Shown here: positions 25,632 through 37,003 of the stretch, piece after piece
Position numbering within the stretch: position 1 is the first letter of the stretch
How the letters are laid out: each line of letters opens with the position of its first letter
Assembly (NCBI RefSeq): GCF_003473485.1
Contig: NC_053042.1
Location: forward strand, 36,298,762-36,362,761
From: Medicago truncatula
Taxonomy: Eukaryota; Streptophyta; Magnoliopsida; Fabales; Fabaceae
DNA length: 64,000 bases
Reading direction: 5' to 3'
Notes under the pieces: model-generated
Told to the model about the DNA's origin: nothing
What the model saw: only the letters and a program-made list of their open reading frames with translations
Database searches by the model: none
Position numbers and translations under genes: made by a program

Positions 25632-28600
25632 ATGGAGCAGGAAGAGCACGAAGTCTACGGTGCTGACATTCCCGATGAAGAGGTTGACATGGATGCCGAC
25701 ATAGATGCTGAACATCAAGAAGGCGATGAAGAACTCGCATCCAATCACACCACCAAGGTTAGGGTTAGGTTTATCGAATTAGGGTTAGGGTTTCTCTATC
25801 TACGTATTCTTTTTAACATGAATCGATTTTGCAGGAATTGGAGGATATGAAGAAGAGGCTGAAAGAGATCGAGGAAGAAGCTAGCGCCCTTCGCGAAATG
25901 CAAGCTAAGGTTGAGAAAGAGATGGGCGCTGTTCAAGGTTTCATTCTTATTATGCTTTTCAATTTTCGAAGATTTGATAAATTTTCGTTGATTGATTCAT
26001 TGTCTGTTTAATTCAGATCTGTTTATCCTTTGGCTCAATTATTGATTTTTTAAGCTTTTTGATTTTTTGATATTAGATCCTGCTGGGTCTTCTGTGTCTC
26101 AAGCTGAAAAGGAGGAAGTGGATGCTAGATCTATCTATGTCGGTAATGTGAGTTTCGCATACCTTTGATTTTATTTATGATTAATTCAGATTTTAGTTTA
26201 TGTTGTTACTCTGTTTTATATGTTTTATATCTGAAGTATGTTATGTGCAAGTGCTCAAGTAGAACGTTTAGGCGTATGATGTTTTTGCTTATATATGATT
26301 TTTGTTACTCAATTCTGCAATCTTTTTGGCGGTTTCCGGGTTTTTGGCGCATCGTTGTTGCTTACAGTTTGAATTTTAGGCTAAGAATTTAATGTTTGGA
26401 TTATTGGGATGGGATGTAAATCGAAATAATAAATGTTGATTTATTTTTTATTTTGGATGGAAGTCAGTCGCATTGCACGTGATCGACTGCACGTGAAAGC
26501 GACAAAGATCATTAACATGTTTCTGAAAAGTTGGACCCTTTTCTAGAGCATTCAACGTCGACAAGCAGTTTTAGTTTTCAAACAATAAATGTCGATTTTG
26601 TTTTTTTGGGGGACGTCAGGCGCACTGCACGTGATTGACTAATATGGGACATATGCACCTGATAGTTGAAAACAACGATCCTGAACATGTTCACAAAACG
26701 TTAGCCCCTCTATTAGAACGTTTGGCCCCAACAGACAGTTTTAGTTTTGAAGTCAAAAGAGATTGATTGAACCAAAAAACCCTGGTATGGTAGGTACCTA
26801 TGGCTAGTTATATAAAGATAAGCACCTATAAAGTAGTTTGGAATCGGTCAAAACAGCCTGTTTCACTTTTCATTAATTTTATTTTTTGAGTGTGGGGAAT
26901 GGTTGAGATGGGAAAGAGGTTGTATGGTCTGGTTTACAAAGTAGTCAATGAGCCTTCCATTTTTTTATTTATTTTTATCATTAAAAAGAGAGCATTTAAT
27001 GTGTGTTGTACATGTAGCCAGTTGGTTTGGTTTGGAGCGGGTTTGGGTAATTTAGTAATTGAACATGGTTTTGTCGAAGGTCAAAACTCTTTGTTCAAAT
27101 ATTTCCTGATATCATCATGTCCTTTAAAGGTGTTTTAGTTTCCCTAGCATTAGTTTGTTTTCCTCTTGGAAGGGACATGCTATCAGGGTGATCTTCAAAG
27201 CTGCCGAATTAAGTGTTGTTAAATAGCAGTATAGTGGCACTATAGCACTATTGCATAGCGGAATATGAACTAATCACTATTGTTCTGTAATACGCAATAT
27301 GATATAGAAGATTATGAAACAGCGGCTATAGCTGTGCTACAGCATTGTTGCGTTGCGGAATTTGTACAAACCGCTATATTCTGCGATCTGTAATTGACAA
27401 CACATTCCATTTGTTCACATATATATATAACCCAAAATGGACTTCGGTTTCAATTTGGAAAGCCATTAAAACTAACAATAACCATTTGGTTGATTACCTG
27501 AATGTTATCCTGAAAACATGTCTGACTTAATTTCAGATCCATATAATGCAAATTTTCTAAAATACGTAAGAAACCAAATTTTTACATCTTTATAATGCTG
27601 CAAAACCGATCATTCGTAAATGTTATGGTAAACTTCTCTTAACTGGACTGCTTGTATCTTTCATCAGCCCTGTACAGCATGGTAATGCTTTTAAGCACTT
27701 AAATTTCATGGGAGTATAGTAAAATAGTTAAAGGAGGAGAGAGACCAAAGAAAACTTTAGGCCGAACCATCAAGATAGATCTAAAATTATATGGCCTATC
27801 TGTATTTATTGTCCATGGCAGAATATGGTGTTGTGTGATCCATGTAGTCGGTTTCACCTTGCGGGAAAAAGCTTTGGTAGTTGTAATCTTTGTCTTCTTG
27901 TCTCTTGCATCACTTAAAAACCACAAAAGTATTTGATGTGTGTTCATCTGGCGACTCACACACATGTCCAATGCATTTTTTTAGTCATTTTATGCGTAAT
28001 TTTCCATGTCATTTAAATCTTAAAAAACTTCAACCGAGTGTTAATTCATCAAACTGGTTTCTAAATTATGAATCAGGTTGACTATGCATGCACACCTGAA
28101 GAAGTCCAACAGCATTTTCAGTCCTGTGGTACTGTGAACAGAGTCACAATATTGACAGACAAATTTGGTCAACCGAAAGGATTTGCTTATGTAGAATTTG
28201 TTGAAGCTGATGCTGTTCAGAATGCTCTCATTTTAAATGAAACTGAATTGCATGGCCGACAGCTGAAGGTAATTTTATCTGATTATATGTGTAAATTCAA
28301 CTAATCACTCCATGTTTCCATTTGGTTTTAATGGTTTTTCCTTCAGGTGTCTGCAAAACGTACTAATGTTCCTGGATTGAAGCAGTACGGAAGAAGACCT
28401 GCTGGTTTCCGCGGTAGGAGGCCTTTCATGCCTGCACCATTCTTTCCACCATATGCTTACGGGTAAGCTATCATTAGAAACTGAATAAAATAAAATATTT
28501 ACCCAGAATTCATTGTTGCTTTTGTTTCTCTATGACATCCAATGTGTAAATTTTGACATTTAAAGAGTAAATATGTATACTTTTTGTTTAAATGGTGGTT

Positions 28601-29767
28601 CACATCGCGACTGTGATATTAAAATAAAACTAGTGGATGGATTTGCTTTTGTGATAGTAATACATCTGATGATAGGTAACCACATAAGCGTGCTTGTTAA
28701 TGTAGCGAACCTCATGTTCTGTATACTTTCCTTTAGACTTTTACCATGATGACCATCTAACAGCACACCAGACTGTTCAAATTGTTTTTCTCCTTATGGA
28801 TATACACACTCCCTTGCACATCCACACATAAACGTAATAAGAAAATGATTAGGATTTCTTGGAAGCTTCAAGACCACAAGTCCTTGCAAGTTTACTTTTA
28901 TGGGCAGGGTAATACAGATATTGAAAATTACACTTATGTTTGTATAACCAAAAACTACATAGGGATGCATGCTATGCCAATGAGTATATATACAGTTTTG
29001 GTATAATTGCCTGCAGCAACAACACTAACTGAATGGTATATAATTAAAATGGATGGATGGCAACTCTTAATTTGTATTTTGTAAATTTCATTTTTCTATA
29101 AAATCTTGTGTGCCTGCTATCACGGCAGATTGTGGTCCATGCATTTAGGGTGGTTTTGGAAGATTTTATACGTGTTTATGACATTTGTGCAAGTGTTTGA
29201 AAGAGCTTAAAAAATAACTTGTATTGTTCTCAGAACTTGTTTTTTAGCTTATTCTGATATAAGAATAGTTTATTGAAAGTTACAAACACACTCATGACAG
29301 GCTTATACATAGTTTATTCTCATTTTATATTTATTTTATATTTCGAAACAACTTGTACGGACGGTTTAAATGATAAGCTTTTATTCAATCAAGTATTTAT
29401 TGTTCGTTCATTCTCTGTAAGAAAACTCTATCATCTAATTTGACATTGCCACATCATTAAATGTGGTAATAGCTAAATGAAAAAGTAATAGTTTCTTAAA
29501 TGATTTTCATTTTATGATTTGGTGGTGTTAAAAATTGACTGTGACTGGATCAACAGTAGGTTTTGGTTCCTCCTAATTGTCATTCTTTCTCTATACGATA
29601 AGATGTTAATATTTCTTCACAATTTGTTTTTTTAATATTAAATTGAGATGATAAAATGTTTTTATTTATTCACAGCCTATGCTTTATGTTTAATTATTAA
29701 AAAAATAATTTTTCCATGCAGAAGGGTTCCGAGATATAGAAGACCCACCCGATACCGGCCATACTAG
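25632..29767 (+). CDS. PABN: Nuclear poly(A)-binding protein (PABN/PABPN1 type)
   Basis: Six exons, 25632-25757, 25835-25937, 26077-26147, 28077-28268, 28347-28462 and 29722-29767, encode 217 residues, typical of plant PABN proteins. An acidic N-terminus (1-42) is followed by a coiled coil (about 43-76), where animal PABPN1 contacts poly(A) polymerase. One RRM follows, with RNP2 IYVGNV at 96-101 and RNP1 KGFAYVEF at 134-141. The C-terminus (164-217) is Arg-rich with aromatic residues and ends in RYRPY. The protein binds nascent poly(A) tails in the nucleus and sets tail length. Intron 3 is 1.9 kb and carries repeats, a MITE and a LINE scrap. The 5' UTR is GA-rich and intron 1 starts with telomere-like gttaggg motifs. 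Confidence 0.96.
25756..25795 (+). promoter_or_regulatory. Telo-box-like motifs at the start of PABN intron 1
   Basis: The stretch has the telomere-like core twice: ggttagggttagg and agggttagggttt. Such telo-boxes near the start of plant translation-related genes often promote expression in dividing cells. That role is family knowledge; here only the motif is seen. Confidence 0.5.
26426..26750 (+). repeat. Diverged tandem duplication in PABN intron 3
   Basis: Units of about 155 and 170 bp (26426-26580 and 26581-26750) share aataaatg..gatt, a gcacgtga core, gaacatgtt-type and gcattcaacg/gaacgtttgg-type blocks, and end in cagttttagttttg/c. The first unit has two cacgtg cores and the second one. 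They are clearly related but not recent. Confidence 0.65.
27213..27403. mobile_element. MITE with GTGTTGT termini in PABN intron 3
   Basis: The ends gtgttgttaaatagc and, reversed, gtgttgtcaattacag are inverted. The interior has repeated gctatag/actattgc motifs. A related shorter copy is at 45745-45838. No clear target duplication remains. Confidence 0.6.
27705..27886 (+). mobile_element. RTE LINE 3'-end fragment in PABN intron 3
   Basis: The sequence matches the C-terminal and 3' end pattern of the RTE LINE at 15426-17275. It has an agtatagtaaaatag start, the conserved gatccatgtagtcgg block and a gctttggtagttgtaa tail. Frames are broken. Confidence 0.65.
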
Positions 29768-30985
29768 TTCTTATTCTCAACTTAATAGGCGGTTACATCT
29801 TTATTATAAAGGACAGATCACTATTAGTTTGTGCCATTATAATAATGTTTATTTGATGGAGCAAGAACATGAAGCTTCTTTTTACACAGGAAGTTAAATG
29901 CCCTTAACTGTTAAGGATGTACATGTACTATATCGACAAAGTAGGTTGATCGCCTCATTTTCCCCGAGTCCTTGAGGTTTACCTGTGCAATAGCGGAGGC
30001 AACTATGCAGGGAAAATTCTCAATAGTTTACTAAGTTTATCGGTTTGAACTACTAGATTAAACTATTCAGTTCAATGTTGGTTTTGTTGTCTTTTTATTT
30101 TCAGAAATTTATATGAATTTCGGTGATCGAATTGGTTATGTGCTGTCGGAATCAATTTTTAAAGTTAGTTTGAAGTAGGTTTACTGTGGCTTATATTAAT
30201 GTTACTGTCTCGAAAATATAGGTCAAAGAGACAAAGAGTTGATTATGTTTCTTGATATCGTGGCGGCCCTCATCTCACACACTTGGGATGGGAATGTATT
30301 CTTTCTATTGGCAAGAAAAAAGAGGCTTTATTTTATTAGACCCATAACAATAAAAGAGGCTTTATTTTATTAGAAAGAAAAAAGATTGCAAGGTTTGAAT
30401 GGTGGGGACTAGTCTAATGAAGAAATATGAGATATTTTCAATGTAGAGAATCAATCCGCGCAATACTGGAAACATACCATTATATGGTTGAACTATGCTT
30501 TTTAAAGATTTTAAAGTTAAAAAATGACCGCAAGTTTGATGAACTATGCTTTTTGAAGTTAATAAATACTTCATAGAAAAATAGTGTTGTGAGAACCACC
30601 AGAGCTATCAAGCATTTGGAGTTAATTTTTGTGAAACATTGATTTTGACTAGGAATTAGGATTGCCTTCACTGCCATTGCTCCAAAGAAATGCAATTATG
30701 AGCAACATTGAGTTACGAATTTGTTTGATAGGGGTTTGATGAACTTCAGCAATAATATGTATTTGGAAATTTCATTTACCTGTATTTTTTTTTTCCTCTT
30801 CTGTGATATGTCAGCTCGATTGGCTATATATTTGATAGCATCGATATTTTCTTTGACATTATGAATAGATCCTACCATAGGGTTGAATGACCTTATTAGG
30901 AGAAACGATACTTAAATCAAGACTCCTTGGTAGTAAAACCAAGATTCTCACTTGAATCTCTATGATTGAAGTCTAAAACAGGATT

Positions 30986-31357
30986 ATATCACAAAGCTAA
31001 AATATGGTTTTGGTCCTTGCAAATATGTCTCGTTTTGGTTTTAGTCCCTGCAATTTTTTTTGTTGTTTTTGGTCCTTACAAATATGCCTCGTTTTGGTTT
31101 TGGACCCTGACCCCACTTTTGTGATGATTTGCACACGTGGCATGACTGAACCCATTTATTAGAAAAATAGTTCCTGTAAAATCTTTGGATTTTTAAAAAG
31201 GTCCCTGCAAAATATTTTACTTTTGAAAATATTCTCTAAGGACTATTTTCAAAAACAAAATATTTTGTAAGGACCAAAAACAAAATTTTTTTTTACAGCG
31301 ACTAAAATCAAAACGAAAAATGTAGTGACCAAAACCATATTTTTATCCATATCACAA
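30986..31357. mobile_element. MULE-type MITE with 9-bp target duplication
   Basis: The element 30995-31348 (354 bp) is bracketed by atatcacaa at 30986-30994 and 31349-31357. The ends agctaaaatatggttttggt and, reversed, ggataaaaatatggttttgg are inverted. Subterminal ggtccttgc / gtccctgc motifs repeat. A 9-bp duplication is the Mutator hallmark. The termini resemble those of the 1.8-kb element in RRP12 intron 15. Confidence 0.82.
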
Positions 31358-31627
31358 TATTCGTTTATTTTATTGACACGGTGTTGTATAATGTAACATT
31401 GCCTTTCCTTTTCTCACTAGTTTGTTGCAACTTAACAAACTTTTCTTTCACTTTGAAAACTTCTCAAACATGTTGCTTGTTTGTCTTGATAAGCACTAGT
31501 AGATCAAGTCTTAGACTTTGAACATAAGTGGTCTGCTAACAATTAGCGCCTCTCTGATCCATTAAATTGTGTTTATTTGGTTCCTACCATGCCTCTTAGT
31601 TTGAACTTGAAGACAACTTCTTTTACA

Positions 31628-31824
31628 CTATTTGATAGAGGTAACAACACTCTCTTTTCAACATTTTAATACCCACTCTTTTGTTGGGTATTAATGTGGG
31701 TCCTACAATTTAAAAATAGGATCCACATAAAGCGGTGATGTTTACATTGATTTCATTCAATAAAAGAGCGAGTGTTGGAGAGAACGTTAAAAAAATAGTG
31801 TTGCTAACACTAGCCTATTTGATA
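31628..31824. mobile_element. 177-bp MITE with 10-bp target duplication
   Basis: ctatttgata at 31628-31637 and 31815-31824 brackets 31638-31814. The ends carry caacactc / gtgttgctaacac-type inverted repeats, with subterminal acccactctttt and aaaagagcgagtg also inverted. A related copy lies at 42568-42703. Confidence 0.75.
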
Positions 31825-32443
31825 TGGGTGAAATTAGGAAAAGAGAAGTTGAAGAGAAAAGGCTCTCGTTTGGTCTAGTAGAGAAATAGAAGAGTGATAA
31901 CTTTTGGGTGGGTCCCACTGAAATATCAATCTTTCCGCTTATGCGAAGAAGATCGACGGAGACGGTGCAACTCATATGATGATTGAATTACGAATGGCTG
32001 ACAATGTTATTAAGTTCAATGAGTTCAACGACAAGGAACTAAAAATCGTTGGACATCACATTTTGTGTGTGGAACTAATCACGGTTTCACTTTTTCATAT
32101 GGACAACGTCAATAGTAGATAAATATTCTTGTAAAAAAAAAAAACTGTAATAAGTATTCGAAAAAAGTATTTGGAATCCTAAATATAATATAATATAAAA
32201 TAAAACATATTGTCTGAGGCTAACAATCATACATTTATTTTTTCTTTTAAAAGAATCTTAAACGTAGCACATCTAAATGGCTTGATTAGGTTATGGCCAT
32301 TGTTTTTGGGAGTTCAGTTTGGTTTAGAACCAAGCAAAACACTCAACTCCAAGTACAGGGGAAGTAAACAAAACAGAAAGTGCAAAGAAGATATTCCACT
32401 CTATCTTGACTCATACTTACAAGAGGAATGATGATAATCTAAT

Positions 32444-34940
32444 CTAATCAAGCAATATTTGATCTAGGCAAAGTGGGCATGAAGTTTCACCATTGACAAG
32501 CATTCTAAGACCAGATTTAAGCTCTGGTATCCCTTCCTCCAAAACAGCACTCACAGCAAAGATAGGAACACCCTGGACCCTTCTCCTTAACTCTTCATAC
32601 ACTTCCTCAGCACCTTCCTCATCAATCTTATTTGCGACTATCAAGGATGGCCGATTGGATAAACCCTCCAGATGGTACTCAAGCTCTAGAACCAAGTCTT
32701 TCAGTTGTTCCCACGGTGAAATTCCTTTTCTTCCCGGTAAAGCAGCAGCCACGTCTACCACATAAGCCAGAACCTTTGTGCGTTCTATGTGGCGCAGAAA
32801 TGCATGACCAAGTCCACGATTTTGGTGTGCGCCCTTTATAAGTCCAGGAATATCAGCCACAATTATCGACATATCATCATAGTTCAAATTCCCTAAATTC
32901 GGCCTAAGGGTAGTGAAGGCATAGTGACCAACAGCAGGCTTAGCTCTCGATATAGCTCCAAGTAACGTGCTTTTACCAGCATTAGGCATTCCCACAAAAC
33001 TAACATCAGCAATGCACTTCAGTTCTAATATAAGAACAGACTCAGAACCAGGTAAACCTGTACTTAAGGAAGAGTTAACACTGTCAGTGTCCTGAAGATT
33101 GGTTACGTGTTGACCTGCCCCTGCCTTCGTAGTCGGAGGCTTCCTAGGATCTTTTTGAATAGACACATTACCGAGACCACCTTCTCCTCCACGAGCAACA
33201 ATAATCTGTTGACCTTCTTCTGTTAATTCAGCAACATTACTAAGGATCTCTGGTTTCCCTTCTATATCCTCTGAACCAAGTTCGGAAGTTTCATTAGATG
33301 ATGAAAGTTGAGAAAGTACATCTGCTGATGCAACACATGTAGATTTTACAGACTTCTCAACATTTGCTTCAGTAGCTTGGGATGAAGAGCAGCCAGTAGG
33401 ATGTATTGCATTGACTTTTTCCTGCATTGTAACGTTGGAAGTAGAACCATCGCGAGGGTCGGAATGATCATCTACAAGTACACCAGGAACATCCCAAGGG
33501 TCTAAATCTGCCGAGGATTGAACTTTTTTGACTATAGAAGGAATATCACCACTAACAAGATGAAGTACAGTGCCAATCGGTACACGAACAACCTATTAAA
33601 GCAAGTTAGTTTGGATAAGGTCAATTTTGTTTTGAAAACACAACCAAATAGAAGAAAATAAAAATATGAAACAATTTTTAAAGGTGAAAGAACAAGTAAA
33701 GATCAATAACCTTATCGGCACCCCTGGTTCCTATCTTATTTTTTGATGATCCATGTCCTCCATTACCTGCTATCTACCATGCACCATTAGTGTCACTGAC
33801 ATGAAAAATCTCATAATTTTTTGACATAATTTTTTTTGGTAAAATATATAAGTGCATACTAGATGACGCTGCAGACCACTGAAATCCCAAACTCTACGAG
33901 AGCATTCCAGAATTACATCACCACCTACCCCACCACTGCCACCTACATTAAGCAAGCACATTGCTATCAGCTCTACAACACTCCATCTAAATTTCTTAAC
34001 ATCAACTGGATGATGGTATTCACAAATCAATAGCATGTTTCTGATTGCTGAATAATTAAATCCGTATATATAGGTTTGTATCGACTTAGTCCTCCACATT
34101 ACTAACAATTCCAAATGTATCCTGAAATTGCAAAATGTTAATAAAGTTTGTTCCTATGCATAGATTGTTATCAAACATATCTCTTATACTATCCACTTAA
34201 TTTTAAATTCATTCCTGATATTACCAACTTAATGTCATTGTCATTATAGCTATTGTAAATATTAACGAGGGGATGAACCTTACTGACATTTTTCAATATA
34301 ACGATCATTTTGAATTATTGATAATGTGAGAGACTAAGCTAATAGAGTCCTATAATTTCAAAGACCAAATTGGTTATTTACTCAATTAAGCATATGTCAA
34401 ATTATTATTTTTTGAATGACAAATGTTAATAGTTAGATTAGATTAATATTTACTCCTTTGTCCGGGTTTGAACCCAAGAACTCCAACTTCTTATCCCTTA
34501 GTTCAAACCAGCTGAGCTACCTGATCCCCCGCATATGTCAAATCTAGTAGATAAAACATAATAAAAAAAGAAGAAGAAAATGCACCATCAGCTATGCTCT
34601 TTCTATCATGTCGACTGCGGCGAGAGCTGGTGCAACCATGACCACCATCTCCTGCTTTTGCAAATATTTTAACTTTGTCAATCATTCTTCTCTCCTAGAA
34701 ACAAAAACCTCAATGCAGTGAGTACTTACAAACAGAAAAGAAATAAATCACAAAATGTCATTTTTTTTTCATGGTGGTAGAAAATGAGTTGGATTGGAGA
34801 TAAACCTGCAAAGGGGCCAGCTTAGATTTGCTGTGAGGAGAATTTGAATAACAAGAATAAAATACAGTAGACCATCTCGATACACAAGTTCGAGTAAAAA
34901 CTTTTACTTGTCGAACATATCTTGCTTCAAACACCAACAT
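32444..34940 (-). CDS. OBG: Obg-family GTPase, probably mitochondrial
   Basis: Five exons, 34940-34806, 34694-34586, 33942-33860, 33773-33711 and 33592-32444, encode 512 residues. An Arg/Ser-rich, acid-poor N-terminus of about 40 residues looks like a mitochondrial presequence. The glycine-rich Obg fold begins near residue 49 (MIDKVKIFAKAGDGGHGC) and is interrupted by a Ser/acid-rich insert (about 145-250). It resumes with GGEGGLGN. The G domain shows G1 GMPNAGKST (331-339), switch I FTTLRPNLG (356-364), G3 DIPGL (377-381), G4 NKID (451-454) and G5 SAV (478-480), all intact. Obg proteins bind the large ribosomal subunit and help its assembly; in an organelle this would be the mitoribosome. 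Plastid location is the alternative. Acceptor choice for exon 4 was set by frame. Confidence 0.94.
34390..34543 (-). mobile_element. tRNA-derived SINE (128 bp) with 13-bp target duplication in Obg intron 2
   Basis: gcatatgtcaaat at 34390-34402 and 34531-34543 brackets 34403-34530. On the - strand the element has an A box (ggtagctcagctgg) and about 35 bases later a B box (gggttcaaaccc). It then has a short body and an A-rich tail (cattcaaaaaataat) next to the target repeat. Related copies are at 51747-51852 and 60345-60415. Confidence 0.85.
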
Positions 34941-37003
34941 TTTTGTCTATGTTTGTTATCAATAATCTGTCAATAAATTTGTAACTTGTTGCTTCACACC
35001 TTCAAAATGAACTGAACAAAGAAGAAAAAAGATTAATGTTAGATCAAAGCAAAGCAAAAAATAGAAAGAAAAAAAAAGAAACTTTATTTATAGGACTTCT
35101 CATTGGGGAATTTTGTCGAGCAGGTGTTATGCATAGCCAAATTTTAAGGGTTTTGCGTTTTTATGAATATTTTGAATAGTTAATTTTGGTACATTTTTTG
35201 TTTAAGAGACAGAATGGATGATAGTAAATGAATGAGTGTCACAATGAAGCTATTTTGAACAAACAAAATATAAGGAATGGAAACTAAAAAATGCGAGCAG
35301 AGAAAGAAGCAACAGAAGAAAACTCACGAATGTGTGATGGATTGGATTCGAATTGGTTAGTGCCGCTGAAACCAATTCTTAAGAGTAGATTTATGCTGTT
35401 TCCTTTCACTTTGATGCAGTGAATTGATTTGGTTTTGTTATCAACTTTTTTTTTTTTAGAAGTGTAATCAAGCCAACCTAAGCAAATATATTTAGCTTAG
35501 TTTGGTTCGGTTCAGTTGATCGATTTATCGAAAAATACAGTTAAAAAAAAAATATTTTTTGCTCAAAAGCATAAAAATTATTAAAGAAAATAAACAATGA
35601 TGGATGTGTCAAAGTACAAATGAAATACAAAATATAATCTTAACAAACACGAATAATGTTGTTTGTTTGTTGTTTTGGTGCGAGGGTGTAAGTAAAATGT
35701 TGACTTTGAACCAAGTCAAAGTGAGTTTGATAAGTTAAGTTAACCTATCGATTCATCGGTTAATTGATTTAAAAATTGAAAACCAAGATTGAAAAAAATC
35801 TAAATTGAACAAGAAAAGATTAGCTAACTTTCAATTTGGTTTATTTGATTTTTCCGTTCCATCGTATTTGTCTTACAATTACACATCAAGATATAACAAC
35901 ATATGTTAGATTTGTTTTTGGCCATACTTGAAGAAAGTAGCATAGAGTACATTTTTGTATATATAGATAAAAAAAAAAAAAAGATTCTACATGACCATGT
36001 TGAACCAAAGTACATTTTTGTGCAAACAGATAAAAATATGTTTCTAAATGACCAAACAATCTCACAATGTAAACGATGTTGAGTCATACTGTACTTGTTG
36101 CCATGATTTTAGTTGCACCGATCGTACCTACATTATATTTGATGGAGATGGTAATGAGACATGGTTAAGAAAACTTGAAGTGTTTCCCCTAATTGATAAA
36201 ACTCAATTACTTCTATCACTAAAGTTAGTCGAACTTTTTACTATACAAAGTTTTACCTACCATGAAAGGAAATTGGTCACACGAATATGCAATAGACAAA
36301 AATTGCTTACAACATACATAGGGGGAAAAATGTCTGAAAACTCGTTTCAACTAACGCAATAAATTTGTTTTTTTAAAGGAATAAATTAGTTTATTGAACA
36401 CAAAAGTTAAATTAAATGAATGACATTTTTAATATACTATCATCAAATAGGATGAAAATAGTTAATTTTTGTTTGAATTTCAATCCAACTTAGATGAATC
36501 AAATTTTGTCTGTATTTTATTATGAAGAGATAATATATATTATTAGAAATACAATTAGCTCTTTTGGTAATCCATGCCTAAACAAATTTGCATTTTTCAA
36601 CTTTCTTATTTTAGCATACAGTTATAATACTGTACATCCTCATTCTTCAGTGTCTGCGGCACGGTCTGACATTTCTAGCTGGAACTTGAAGCATTGTATA
36701 TTAGAGAAAAGTACTTCAATTTTAATTATGGTGATTCTCGACGGAATGAAAGGAATTCAGCTGTAGCTATCAACAATCACATACACATCTCATGTTGTGA
36801 ACAATCCCCATTCTGATAGGTTTATTCGTTTGGTTTTCATTGTCCTAGTTAGTTCAATTTTCAGGAACACGGGTCTTTTGTAGTCTCTAGTTTTCATATG
36901 TATCCAGATGTTTGTGGCAACAATGTTGCTTTGCTTGATCAATGAAGCCAAAATAATTTTGTTTTGTTAAAGAATAGTATTTTTTAACAAAAACCCAAAA
37001 AAA
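34941..37003. other. Intergenic interval between Obg and CtpA
   Basis: The Obg promoter and 5' flank occupy the left end, and the right end is the CtpA 3' flank. The DNA is AT-rich with A/T runs. A short open frame at 36048-36362 has no recognisable domain. I see no other structure. Confidence 0.55.

Larger units (their letters stand above)
29768..32443. other. Intergenic interval between PABN and the Obg gene
   Basis: It starts with the PABN 3' UTR and ends with the Obg 3' flank. Two MULE-type MITEs lie at 30995-31348 and 31638-31814. A duplicated short block (aaaagaggctttattttatt) occurs near 30320 and 30351. I see no gene. Confidence 0.65.

Noticed and set aside
34445-34528. tRNA gene suggested by A and B boxes
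   Set aside because: No acceptor or anticodon stem pairs, and the 13-bp target duplication and A-rich tail mark it as a SINE. The same holds for 43976-44057.
36048-36362. Open frame of 104 codons between Obg and CtpA
   Set aside because: Composition is ordinary, no motif is seen and the surrounding DNA is non-coding in character.
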